Of a stretch of 52,948 bases of DNA, positions 24,902-34,100 are shown piece after piece. Made by a program: the position numbers and the translations under genes. Source of the DNA: Thermoplasmata archaeon. Its GTDB lineage: Archaea; Thermoplasmatota; DTKX01; VGTL01. A model generated the notes under the pieces. That model did no database searches. It was not told where the DNA came from and was given only the letters and a program-made list of their open reading frames with translations. The stretch's first letter is position 1; every line of letters begins with the position of its first letter. The DNA is taken from NCBI GenBank assembly GCA_038851035.1, contig JAWCLH010000019.1, positions 1-52,948 of the forward strand. Reading direction: 5' to 3'.

Positions 24902-25669
24902 ATGATGAGCCGGGAATTCTGGAGATGGCTCTCGCGGCTGAGCAGTGGCACGGTCCAGAAAGGCTTCCACCCACTGGTTCTTATTCCCGCCGCAATCACC
25001 CTCATCTGGGCACTGCTGAACGTCCTAGCACCCCTCTCGCTGCCCCCGGGCTCGGTGACGGGTCTCTCGGGCTCGGTCGGTGTCATCGATAACGGCGAGC
25101 TCACGGCTCACATGAACCCTCTCGCTAAGGCGATTTACGAGAGCGGGGACGTGAACTGCCACCAAAGGGCCGACCGGTCCATTTTCATCAACGGCAACCA
25201 AATGCCCTACTGCGCCCGCTGCACCGGAATCTTCCTGGGGCTCGCGCTGGGCACCGCTCTCTCGCTATATTTCGTCGTGGAGCTCAGGCTCTGGCAGATT
25301 CTCCTCGGCCTCGGGCCGCTCGGTCTCGACGGCGGAGGGCAGCTCCTCGGCCTCTGGGAGAGTACAAACCCCGTGCGCATCGTCACGGGCGCTCTGGCGG
25401 GCGGGGTCACGGGCATTGCGCTCGGCTACATCTTCTTCGTTCTCGAGAGCTTTCTGGGGGAGAGGCTGGGGAGGAGGGCGGCGGGACTGGGCGGCGTCAA
25501 TAGAGCCCCTCCGCGCCCCCAGGATGCAGAAGACAACGTTCGATGTGGTGATGAGGGCGAGAATTCCAAGCCCGACGGGCTCGAGGGTGGCAACGCCGCC
25601 GAGGTACGCTCCCAGGATAATAATAAGGAGCGAGAGCTCGACCCCGCTCCAGAAGAGCCCCGCAAATAG
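24902..25669 (+). CDS. DUF2085 membrane protein
   Basis: The protein has 255 residues. The motif DVNCHQRADRSIFINGNQMP followed by YCARCTGIFLG is the diagnostic C-H-Q ... C-A-R-C-T-G signature of DUF2085. About four helices are visible (28-48, 100-122, 128-148, 160-185). The cysteines may bind a metal; the function is unknown. A GGTGAGG site precedes ATG 24902. The last ~60 residues (from about 195) are hydrophilic and lie on the strand opposite to the membrane segments of the next gene. That tail could be the by-product of a missing stop, but no earlier stop exists in frame. Confidence 0.8.
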   Translation: MMSREFWRWLSRLSSGTVQKGFHPLVLIPAAITLIWALLNVLAPLSLPPGSVTGLSGSVGVIDNGELTAHMNPLAKAIYESGDVNCHQRADRSIFINGNQMPYCARCTGIFLGLALGTALSLYFVVELRLWQILLGLGPLGLDGGGQLLGLWESTNPVRIVTGALAGGVTGIALGYIFFVLESFLGERLGRRAAGLGGVNRAPPRPQDAEDNVRCGDEGENSKPDGLEGGNAAEVRSQDNNKERELDPAPEEPRK

Positions 25670-25864
25670 CCCCACAAGAAGGCCGGCCCGGGGCGTGAGG
25701 GTACCACCTTTTAGGGCTCCCATGTAGCCGGCCGCGAATGGCGCAAGCGTGAAGAGGAGAACAGTACCGATGGGCGCCGCGAGAAGGAGGAGAAGCGAGA
25801 GGGCCAGAACTCCTAGAGCGACTAGCAATCCCCTGACCATCGCGCCCAGAGGTGGCCCTGCCAT
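25265..25864 (-). CDS. Four-helix membrane protein, unknown, overlapping the DUF2085 gene
   Basis: The protein has 199 residues from ATG 25864. Four helices (about 10-30, 33-52, 60-88, 92-115) include Gly-rich turns such as GYMGALKGG. The last ~80 residues are charged and low-complexity and are encoded opposite the DUF2085 gene. A TATA-like box (TATTATAG on this strand) lies 25 bases before ATG 25864, so the longer ORF start at 25924 is rejected. I do not recognise the family; it resembles small DUF5518-type archaeal membrane proteins in layout, but that is only an impression. Confidence 0.6.
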   Translation of the reverse strand: MAGPPLGAMVRGLLVALGVLALSLLLLLAAPIGTVLLFTLAPFAAGYMGALKGGTLTPRAGLLVGLFAGLFWSGVELSLLIIILGAYLGGVATLEPVGLGILALITTSNVVFCILGARRGSIDAAQSRRPPPQPLPQKALENEEDVAERNARDPARQSARDDAHGVCTLPEAEELPSAVETERPEAEENLPEPELHDEI

Positions 25865-26064
25865 TGGGGCTGTATCGGTGGCCGGGCTATAATACTTGAT
25901 GCCAGCCCCCGGCCTAGGAGGCAAGCGAGCCGCTCCCCAGACGCGCAGCCGCGGAGCGGATTACGCGCTCCATCGGCTGGGCGTGTCCTGTCGTTTCTTT
26001 TATATAAAATTTCCCAGTTAGTTAAATAAATTCATTCTTCAGTTAACTGTAGGGGTGCGTCCCT

Positions 26065-26637
26065 ATGGTCTGCTTATCCGAAATAAAGAAAATGGAGGTG
26101 CTGAGCTCGGATGGGAGGGCGATCGGGCACGTCGATGACATCACAATTGATGATAAATGGTCCATCAAGGGCTTCACCATCAAGCTGGACAAAGAGGTGG
26201 CGCGCTCGATGGGGAAGCAGACCCCGCTGCTCTCCGCGCTGAAGCTCGATGTGGGCCTAGACATAATCAAGTCCATCGGGGACAAGGTTCTCCTCAACCA
26301 GCCTGTATCGGAGCTCGGAGCCCACATGAAGACCCAGGAGGGCGTGAGGAGGGTCTCGAGCTTCATGGGTATGAAGGTTGTGAGCACAGAGGGCAAGATT
26401 CTCGGAAAGGTCGACGACATTGCTTTCGAGCCCTACACATGGAAGATGCCATCCCTCCACATAACCGTTCCGCGTGACGTTCTGGATGCTTTGAAAGCGA
26501 AGAAGCCGATACTGGGCAAAGGTACCCTCAGCCTATCGATGGTCCATGTGAAGAGCATCAAGGACTACGTGATGCTTGACACCGACTACGAAGGCCTGAG
26601 CAGAATTCTCGAGACCTCGACCGTGAAGGCGCACTGA
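26065..26637 (+). CDS. Protein with two PRC-barrel domains
   Basis: The protein has 190 residues. Two PRC-barrel units are visible: residues about 5-85 (EVLSSDGRAIGHVDDITID ...) and about 95-180 (KVVSTEGKILGKVDDIAF ...). The repeated 'vls.dGk.iG.VdDi' strand pair is the hallmark. PRC-barrel proteins bind RNA or other proteins and occur in RimM and in archaeal CdpA/CdpB cell-division partners. A role in division or ribosome assembly would be an extrapolation. AT-rich sequence upstream (TTTTATATAAAA near 25999-26008) may be the promoter. The monocistronic position offers no other hint. Confidence 0.8.
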   Translation: MVCLSEIKKMEVLSSDGRAIGHVDDITIDDKWSIKGFTIKLDKEVARSMGKQTPLLSALKLDVGLDIIKSIGDKVLLNQPVSELGAHMKTQEGVRRVSSFMGMKVVSTEGKILGKVDDIAFEPYTWKMPSLHITVPRDVLDALKAKKPILGKGTLSLSMVHVKSIKDYVMLDTDYEGLSRILETSTVKAH

Positions 26638-26809
26638 GCACCCCGGAGCTCCCCCGCTCGGCCGGCGAGGGCGCACCCGCTCTTCCGGATGCGACCGGGA
26701 TGGGGCCGTCCGAGAGCGGGGTGCCGGGGGAGTCTGCCGGTTATTGGATGGACTGTGAGGGGCAGAGAGAGATAGATAGATATATACGGACAAGAGAATC
26801 AACATAAGC

Positions 26810-27718
26810 GTGGCGCGCAAAATAAAGAGCGGGATACTTGGCCTGAACCCCCTCCTGGACGGAGGAATCAACGAGAACTCCGTCACGGTCGTCGTCGGTT
26901 CCTCGGGGGCCGGGAAGACGATTTTCGCCACCCAGTTCCTCCACTGGGGCCTCCAGACCGGGCAGGAGGGAATCTACATCACTCTCGACGAGCCCCCTGA
27001 GCAGCTGCTCAACGAAGCGGAAGAGATGGGGTGGGGGGACCTGAGGGACTACATGAAGGAGGAGAGGATGGTCTTCATAGACGCCACTGGGAAACAGTTC
27101 ACCGAATTCATAAAGAGGGAGCTGGCGGACTTCGTCCGGGAGTGGAGAGGCTCCGGTGCCAGAATTGTCGTGGACCCCCTGACGCCGGTGCTATGGTCCT
27201 CGCAGACCAGGTACGAGCAAAGGGACCTCGTATCTTTCATGATGCGCGAGGTGAAGAAGATGGGGACCGTGCTCTGCACCCTCGAAGAGCATGGCACCGC
27301 CGGGGACCTGTCCACACCGGAGACCATCATTCCCCTCTACATATCCGACGCCGTGATTCATCTCAGGTATGTGGCGAGGGAGGGAGAGGCGAGCCGGATG
27401 CTCAAGATTGTCAAGTGCAGGAGCAGCCGGCACAGTCACCGCTCCCACCCCTACCGGATCATTAAAGGCGCGGGACTCGTGGTCGAGCCCGATGGCCCGC
27501 CGCCGGCTCGGCCCTCCGAGAGGGTGACCGCTGAGTCCGCGCGGGAATACTTCAGAAAGAAAATCGCAGCGCTACCGAGGGAGAAGTTCGAGATGGTTCC
27601 TGAGAGGACCTGGAGGGCGCTGGACAGGATGATAGAGTGCGCCGCGCAGGAGAGCGCCGAGGGCGTGGAGCTCTCAAGGGTGGTCTCGCTGCTCCTGCAG
27701 GAGCTTGGTCAGGAGTAG
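26810..27718 (+). CDS. KaiC-like RecA-superfamily ATPase
   Basis: The protein has 302 residues. Walker A GSSGAGKT is at 30-37, a Walker B-like strand ARIVVDPLTP follows near 120, and the KaiC-like start SGILGLNPLLDGGI is clear. This is a single-domain KaiC-family protein of the archaeal type, often a signalling ATPase that controls motility or other outputs (compare ArlH and RadC-like members). The C-terminal ~60 residues (after VVEPDGPPPARP) are a helical extension not found in minimal members, and could recruit a partner. The start is a GTG, with GATATATACGG about 30 bases upstream as TATA box. The phosphorylation residues of cyanobacterial KaiC are not evident. Confidence 0.85.
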   Translation: MARKIKSGILGLNPLLDGGINENSVTVVVGSSGAGKTIFATQFLHWGLQTGQEGIYITLDEPPEQLLNEAEEMGWGDLRDYMKEERMVFIDATGKQFTEFIKRELADFVREWRGSGARIVVDPLTPVLWSSQTRYEQRDLVSFMMREVKKMGTVLCTLEEHGTAGDLSTPETIIPLYISDAVIHLRYVAREGEASRMLKIVKCRSSRHSHRSHPYRIIKGAGLVVEPDGPPPARPSERVTAESAREYFRKKIAALPREKFEMVPERTWRALDRMIECAAQESAEGVELSRVVSLLLQELGQE

Positions 27719-27782
27719 AGGAGCCGCGGGCGAGAACCACAAACAATAAATATGGCGACGCAATAGTGCCGCCGAGCGGAAC

Positions 27783-28616
27783 ATGACGAAGAAAGGCCAG
27801 AAGCAAATGAGGTGGACGGACGAGCTCGTTATCCAGAAAATCAGGGAGCTCAGCACCACAGGCAGCATAAACCTCGAGCGCGTCCGGCGGGAGGACAATA
27901 GGCTTCTGATGGCAGCCCGGCACAGGTTCGGGTGCTGGGAGAACGCCGTCAGGGCCGCCGGCCTTGACTACAGCAGCGCCCGGCTCACCCCGCCGCCGAA
28001 GTGGAGCAAGGAGCAGATTCTGACGGAGATACTCAAAATCCTGAGCACGAAGGGCGAGGGTTTCAGGGGAATCACCAGGCTCAACAAGTCACTCTACACA
28101 GCCGCCCAGACACACTTCGGGAGCTGGCAGAAGGCCATCGAGGCTGCGAAGACCTTCCAAAAAACGGGCTCCCCGCCCTCGATGAAGGTCTTCACCCTGA
28201 AGACATCTTTCGGCAAGGAGGAGGAGGTGGCGGAGTCGATTCAGGCGCGGTCCCGGAGCAACCGCGCGGTGAAGGTAGGCAAGGTAATCAGCACTCCGAA
28301 GCTCCGGGGCTACATATTCGTGGAGGCGATGGACGAGAACGAGCTGATATCCCTAACGAGCGGAATTCGGCATGCGCGCGGGGTGATCGGCCAGGCCTCC
28401 CCAGAAGAGATAAGAAAGTTCCTGATGCCTGAGCACCCGGCTGAGGAGCTGAAGGAGGGGGATCTGGTCGATGTAATCAAGGGGGATCTAAAGGGCGAGC
28501 AAGGACGAATCAAGAGGATAGGCCCGGAGGAGGTAGCGATAGAGCTCGTGAACGCGATCGTGCCCCTAACGGTGAATGTGAAGCTGGACCAGCTTAGAAA
28601 GTCAGCACCGGGCTGA
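27783..28616 (+). CDS. spt5: Transcription elongation factor Spt5 fused to two homing-endonuclease-associated repeats
   Basis: The protein has 277 residues. The C-terminal ~144 residues are a complete archaeal Spt5: NGN domain from Met134 (KVFTLKTSFGKEEEVAESI, LRGYIFVEA) and KOW domain (LKEGDLVDVIKGDLKGEQGR). Spt5 clamps RNA polymerase and promotes processive elongation. Residues 8-65 and 68-125 are two copies of a helical repeat of the homing-endonuclease-associated type (pattern W-T/S-x-E ... FGCWENAVRAAGL and FGSWQKAIEAAKTF), which binds DNA in mobile endonucleases. The whole is one frame with no ribosome site before Met134, so it is read as a fusion. The usual archaeal neighbours (SecE, L11) are absent here. 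Confidence 0.88.
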   Translation: MTKKGQKQMRWTDELVIQKIRELSTTGSINLERVRREDNRLLMAARHRFGCWENAVRAAGLDYSSARLTPPPKWSKEQILTEILKILSTKGEGFRGITRLNKSLYTAAQTHFGSWQKAIEAAKTFQKTGSPPSMKVFTLKTSFGKEEEVAESIQARSRSNRAVKVGKVISTPKLRGYIFVEAMDENELISLTSGIRHARGVIGQASPEEIRKFLMPEHPAEELKEGDLVDVIKGDLKGEQGRIKRIGPEEVAIELVNAIVPLTVNVKLDQLRKSAPG

Positions 28617-28689
28617 GCTCCTCCGAATCGTCCTGCCCTCCCCTGCTCCTCCGATAGATTTTTTAAAGCACCGGTGATTAGAGGAGGCG

Positions 28690-29391
28690 ATGCTGGGAAA
28701 CGGAGGCGGGGTGGGTCCAGCGCTCAGACGCGCGCTAGGTGCTTCTCCGGGTGGTGTCCGGCCCCCGCCCGCGAACGATTCCCTCCTGATGAACCCCACT
28801 CGCCTGCGGCTTTTTCATATTCTCTGCAACTCCCCCTGCTTAACCGTCAGGGACCTCTCTCGTGCGCTGGGTATGGGGGCGCCCACCGTGCTCTGGCACC
28901 TTAGGAGGATGATTGCGAGGGGTCTCATCGCCCGGAATCGCCTGGCCGGTCGGGTCGCTTACTATCCAGCGGGCGTGCTTGAGGAGGAGGACGTCCGCCT
29001 TCTGGCCATCGTGAACGCGGAAGGGAGGAAGCGCGCAGTGCGGGCGGCTCTGGAGAGACCCGGAATGACGCAGGAAGAGCTCACCGCAGAGGCACGGTGC
29101 AGCGCCTATACCCTGCGCCGGCTGGTCAGCGGAGGGGCCCTCGAGGTCCTCAGGGACGGGAGATATAGGCGCTACTATCCATCCGCGCACCTGAAGCAGA
29201 GGCGCGAGGCGTTCGAGAGGCGAGCTAGGCGCTACAGGCATCTGCTTCTGGTACGTCTGGAGGAAGAGGGCCTCGCCCCGGAACTCTCCGTTCGCGAGCC
29301 CGGCGAGTTCGAATTCAGGGTCAGGATCGGCTCACGGAGCGAGGCCCTTGACATTCTCCGGAACCCCTATTATTTCGAGAAAGCTGTGTAG
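28690..29391 (+). CDS. Transcription regulator with two winged-helix domains
   Basis: The protein has 233 residues. The first wHTH (about 33-95: MNPTRLRLFHILCNSPCLTV, RALGMGAPTVLWHLRRM, a wing ending in GRVAYYP) is ArsR-like. The second (about 105-160: RPGMTQEELTAEARCSAYTL, RRLVSGGALEVL, RDGRYRRYYP) is similar, so the protein looks like an internal duplication. The 'YYP' wing ends in both halves support it. Such tandem proteins are common in Thermoplasmatota and methanogens, but the target here is unknown. A Shine-Dalgarno GAGGAGG and a TTTTTTAAA box (about 28659-28667) precede the ATG. Confidence 0.8.
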   Translation: MLGNGGGVGPALRRALGASPGGVRPPPANDSLLMNPTRLRLFHILCNSPCLTVRDLSRALGMGAPTVLWHLRRMIARGLIARNRLAGRVAYYPAGVLEEEDVRLLAIVNAEGRKRAVRAALERPGMTQEELTAEARCSAYTLRRLVSGGALEVLRDGRYRRYYPSAHLKQRREAFERRARRYRHLLLVRLEEEGLAPELSVREPGEFEFRVRIGSRSEALDILRNPYYFEKAV

Positions 29392-29485
29392 GGGTTTTCT
29401 CTCCAAAACTTAAAAGTTCGGTGGAATTCTTCCCGGTGCGCCCACACGTTCCCGTCAGGGGGTCGGTTTTTCTCCCCGCGGGCCA

Positions 29486-30967
29486 TCAATCTCTCAGAAT
29501 CTGCACGCTCCCGCACTTCGGGCAAGCAGCCTTCACAGGTCTCTGGGCGACCTTAACTTGGAACATCGCACCACAGCTGCCACAGCTGTACTTCCTCGGG
29601 CCTGCCGGGGCCTCCCTCGCCGGAGGAGGGGCCGGCGCCGGATACTCTGGCTGCTCGGGGGCCGGGGCCTGATAGGGTTGGTACTGCGTTTGCTCGGGGG
29701 CCGGCGTCTGGTACTGCTCGGGCTGGGGTTGCTCTGGGCCGGGGGCCGTGTACTGGGACTGGTCGTACTGGGGCTGCTCCTGCTGGACCGGCAGATAGAG
29801 CGGCCCCTCCGAGGGAGCCACGGGCTCGTACTTCGGCTGCTCTTGGGCAGGCGTCGGCTCCCATGCCGGACCCTGCGCGGGAGGGGACGGCGAGGGCTGG
29901 GGCGGGGCGGTCGCCGGCAAGGGGGCGAGTTGCTCGGGCGATGGCGCGCTGCTGATCTGCTTGGAAATGGTCCTCGCCAGATACTCCGCTTCTTTTGCGA
30001 GATAGTCGGCCGTGCGGTAGTCTTTTTCCTCGAGTGCGCGCTTCGCCCGCGCGAGCAGAGCCTCTGCCTCACCGACGTCCACTCCAGCGGCTTTTGCGCG
30101 GCTTATCGTTCCCGAAGTGCTGGAGACTAAATACCTTACCCCTTTCGCCACCACCTCATCCCTCAGCTCCTTGAGGTCCTTGATGAGCCTCTGCGTGGAA
30201 TCGAGCGCCATCTCCGGGGCAGCTCTCTTAAGATGCTGGAGGGCCTCGCTGTACCTCTTCTCTAGGGCCGAGACATCGAGGCCATAGTCCCTCATCTCGT
30301 CGAGCAGCTCCCGGACGCCCTCAAGGTCGTACCTGACATTGCAGTAGGGGCACTCCTTGATGTCCATTTCCATCGCCAGAACATTCTGCTCCCTAAGTCG
30401 GAGCTCGCTCTCCGCGGCGGCGACCCTGGCCTCCCTCCTGGCTAGCTCACCCTCTTTCGCCTCAAAGCCCGCCGCCGCAGCCTCCCTCTCCGCTAGAAGC
30501 CGGGCCTTTTTCTCTAGTTCCCCTGCGACTCTCTTAAGCTCCCCCTCCCGCGCCTTAAGAGCCTCTTCTCTTTGCTTCAGTGAGCCAATTCGCTGGGAGA
30601 GGAGGTCTGCGCCCTTCTTCAGCGCCGCTTCCTTCTCCCTGAGCTCCGCCGCCTTTCTATCCAGTGCCTCTTTCTGGGCCTGGAGCTCGGTGGCGATTCT
30701 CCTGAGCTCGTGGGGGTCGGGCGTCGCCGGTGCCCTCCAGCTCTGGGTGGCCGTGGGCTGGACGGCTCGATAGGGCTGGGCGCCCGTAGCAGGAGGTGTG
30801 TACTCATCTCTCCGAATTCTTCTCGTGGGCGGAGCTTGCTGGGCCTCCGGTTTGGGATAGCCCGGGTCGCCCCTGACGCTGGACATTATCGCCCTGAGGT
30901 CCTCCATTCCACCGGATTCCTGAGCGCTATCTTCGGGCCGGGAGTACCTGCCCCATCTCTGGTCCAC
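29486..30967 (-). CDS. Coiled-coil protein with two zinc ribbons and a Pro/Gln-rich region
   Basis: The protein has 493 residues. Order: disordered N-terminus (1-80), a heptad-rich coiled coil (about 85-195), a C-P-Y-C motif near 205, a helical domain (215-330), a Pro/Gln/Tyr-rich repetitive stretch with recurrent PAPEQ and QPQYxQ units (335-455), and a C-terminal zinc ribbon (CGSCGAMFQ ... CPKCG). The only clear homology is to zinc-ribbon and coiled-coil proteins common in Thermoplasmatota; the function is unknown. It may act as a cytoplasmic scaffold. The start is GTG 30967 with a strong AGGGGTGAT site directly upstream. It is divergent from the TPR surface-protein gene and shares an AT-rich 170-base region. 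Confidence 0.75.
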   Translation of the reverse strand: MDQRWGRYSRPEDSAQESGGMEDLRAIMSSVRGDPGYPKPEAQQAPPTRRIRRDEYTPPATGAQPYRAVQPTATQSWRAPATPDPHELRRIATELQAQKEALDRKAAELREKEAALKKGADLLSQRIGSLKQREEALKAREGELKRVAGELEKKARLLAEREAAAAGFEAKEGELARREARVAAAESELRLREQNVLAMEMDIKECPYCNVRYDLEGVRELLDEMRDYGLDVSALEKRYSEALQHLKRAAPEMALDSTQRLIKDLKELRDEVVAKGVRYLVSSTSGTISRAKAAGVDVGEAEALLARAKRALEEKDYRTADYLAKEAEYLARTISKQISSAPSPEQLAPLPATAPPQPSPSPPAQGPAWEPTPAQEQPKYEPVAPSEGPLYLPVQQEQPQYDQSQYTAPGPEQPQPEQYQTPAPEQTQYQPYQAPAPEQPEYPAPAPPPAREAPAGPRKYSCGSCGAMFQVKVAQRPVKAACPKCGSVQILRD

Positions 30968-31079
30968 GCTATCACCCCTGCCTCCGCAAAACCGTATGTT
31001 GTTAAGGTATATAGATATGGCGCAGGAGAGGGCGCTTTACTTCTAAATTTATTATATTTATGTTAAAAATTGTTAGATT

Positions 31080-31120
31080 AATATTCGATTTTACAATTTA
31101 AATATTATATATCGAATATT
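31080..31120. promoter_or_regulatory. Perfect 10-base inverted repeat in a divergent AT-rich promoter region
   Basis: AATATTCGAT (31080-31089) and ATCGAATATT (31111-31120) are perfect inverted arms 21 bases apart. They lie 22-62 bases before ATG 31142 and flank AT-rich TATA-like sequence (AAATATTATATAT near 31099-31111). Centre-to-centre spacing is 31 bases, or three helical turns, suited to a dimeric regulator or a looped operator. The whole 30968-31141 region has no gene. Confidence 0.5.
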
Positions 31121-31141
31121 TTATAAAATTTTAGAAACATC

Positions 31142-34100
31142 ATGGCAGGGGACCCGGAGAAAAAGAAGGGGTTGGTCCGCGATTTCAAGGCTCGTTGGAG
31201 CCGTGTCTCCAGAGTTGACATTGGCAAGTGCCCCTTCTGCGGTAACCCACTCAAGGACGAAATTGCCCCCTGCAGTCTGTGCGGAGGCTCCAGAGAGGGC
31301 GTTTCGGGCATCACACGCCCTCCAGGCCCCGCCCCCGTGCCCCCTCCCCCTGAGCCCCTACCGGAGCCGGTGGGAGAGGAGCTTGAGATAAAGAAAGACG
31401 AGAGGGACTGGAAGGCCTGGATAGTGCAAGGTGACATCTATTACAACTCCGGTCATCTGCAAAAAGCCCTTGAGGCCTACGACCGCTCCCTCTCCATCCG
31501 CCCCTCTTTCGAAGCCCTGAACAACAAGGGTCTGGTACTGCATCGAGAGGGCAGGCACGCCGAGGCTCTGGAGTGCTTTGAGAAGGCCGTGGAGCTCAAC
31601 CCGGACGATGAGAACCTTTGGTATCACAGGGGCAACGTCCTTCGCGAGCTCGGACGGCACACCGAGGCGATGGACTCCTACGACCGGGCGATATCCCTGA
31701 AGCCCAACTTCGAGAGGGCCTGGGCGGCGGCGGGGCACGCCCTACTGGCGATGGGCCGGAACGAGGAGGCAATTATTTGCTTCGAGTCGGCGCTGAGAAT
31801 TCAGCTCGATAATGAGCACACCTGGCACGCGATAGGCAGCGCCCTCCTCCGCATGAAGAGATACGACGAGGCCGAGACTGCCCTCGCCAAGGCTGTCGAG
31901 ATACGGCCCGACTACTGGGAGGCCTGGTATGAAAGGGCCGCACTCTCGCTCGAGAGGGGACGTTTCCAAGAGGCCATCGAGTTTCTCAGAAAGGTCACGG
32001 AGCACAACCCCCGCCACTGGCGGTCCTGGCTCGAGCTCGGTGCCCTTCTCATGGATAAGGGCGATGAGAGGGAGGCGCTACTATGCTACTCAAAGGCCTC
32101 AGAGAACAGCGCCGGGAGATGGGAGGTCTGGAGGGCGCTCGGGCAATGCTACCTCGGGATGAAGAGATATCAGGAGGCCTCCGCAGCTTTTACTAAAGCC
32201 ACGGAACTCAACCCGGCCAACTCCGCCCTTCTGCAGGAGGCGGCGGAGGCGCACTACCTCGCCGGCAGGCCCGAGCTCACGGTTCAGGCGGCGGAGAAAG
32301 CTCTCGCTCTTGGTGAGACCTCCCAGGCGCTGCTGACGCTCGGCACTGCCTTCCTCCGCACCGGAAGATTTCGGGAGGCGCTGGAGCGTCTCGATAAGGC
32401 CGCCTCTCTCGATGCCGGCTCCCCAAGGGTCTGGCTCGAGAAGGCGAACGCCCATAAAATGCTCGGGGAGCGCGATAAGGCCCTCGAGGCCTGCGAGAGG
32501 GCGCTTTCGCTCAACCCTAGATATGAGAGGGCTCTGGGCCTGCGCTCGGAGATTCTCTTCGAAATGGGCCGCTGGAGGGAGGCACTGGAGGCGGCGGACG
32601 CCGCCCTCGCCCTCAGACCATCTCTGGAAAAGCTCGAGAGAATCGCCGAGCTGCGCGAGATGCTGATCATCGCGGAGGCAGAGAAGTGGAGGAGAGAGGC
32701 TCCCTTACCCGAGGCCGCGCCCCTGACGCCAGAGGAGCTGGTCAGGCTCGGCCTCGAAGCCGGCGCTCCCGCGGTCTCCCCGCCCCCGCCGGTCGAGGTC
32801 CAGCCCCCGGAGGCGCTCCCACCGGAAGAGCTGGTGGCAGTGGAGGCGGAAGCCTTGCCCGAGGCCGTGCCGGAGCTCCGCGAAGGTCTGGAGACGGAGG
32901 AGCCCGCTGTCCCCGGGCTTCAGACGGAGTCGCTTGCGGCAGTGCCCGCCAAGGGAGAGCCAGAAGGAGCCGGGGCCCCGGTGGCCGAGGTGGGTAGGGA
33001 GGTGGAGGAACCCGGCCCCATCGAATTCGAGCTAGTTGAGAGGCCGCTGGTCTCTCGTGATGTCGCGCGGCCTCCGGCCAGACGTCCATCGATGAGGGAG
33101 AAGGGCCTGACAAATGGCCTTGGGCTGACCAACGGCCGTGTTCCGGGAGTCGGAATCGGAGCGGGGCGCAGCCTGAGCAACGGAAGGAGCGGCATAAACG
33201 GCCGCGGGCTGACGAATGGGCGCGGCATCATTAATGGCCGTGGCGTCATCAATGGAAGAGGCGCGATAAACGGCCGCGGCCTCATCAACGGGAAGGGCAT
33301 AATCAACGGGAGAGGGCCTTCGGGCCGCCAGGGCCTCATCAACGGAGTTCCACCAGAGGCCCCGGGTCCCTACGCAGCTCGTCTCCGGAGTAGGAGGGCC
33401 CGGAGAAACATGAGGCTGGCCGCGACTGTGCTCGCCGCGGCTGCGCTCATCCTCGCCCTCCCCTTCGCCGCCATGATTCTGATGAGGCCAGTGGGAATAG
33501 AAATCAATGGCGATTTCTCCGACTGGCTCGGCATCCCGTCCCTTCCCGACAGCTTCGAGGACATGGTCGCCGAGCCGCGGCTCAACATCCTGAACGTGAG
33601 TACTGTTGTGGAGCTGGGCAGAGCCTTTTTCCGAGTGGATGTCGTGGGCAGAATTCTCGATGGGCCTCCGGACGGTGTGGACGTTCTGCGAGTCTTCATA
33701 GACGCCGATTCTTCATCGCGCACCGGCTACTTGATAGCGGGCATCGGCGCCGACAGACTCATCGAGGCCTGGGGGTACAACAACACCGTCCGCGGAACCG
33801 AGCTGCGGGCCTTCAACGCCAGCCGCCCCAGGCTCGACTGGAATGGCTGGAACCTTATCGGGAGCGCTAGCGCCGCCGCGAGGGGCCGCAGCGCCGAGCT
33901 CGGGGCGGCCCTCTCGGACCTAGGCCTCATCGAGGGCAGGACCTATCTGTGTGTTGCTGAACTGGACGACGGGAAGGGCCATAGGGATGTCTCGGACCTC
34001 GTGCTCGGGAGCGAGGGAGGAGCGCTTTTAGTCGAACAGAGTGGACTCGTGCCGGAGGTCGTGAACTCGACCTGCGAGCCCCTGCCGATTCTGAGGGCCA

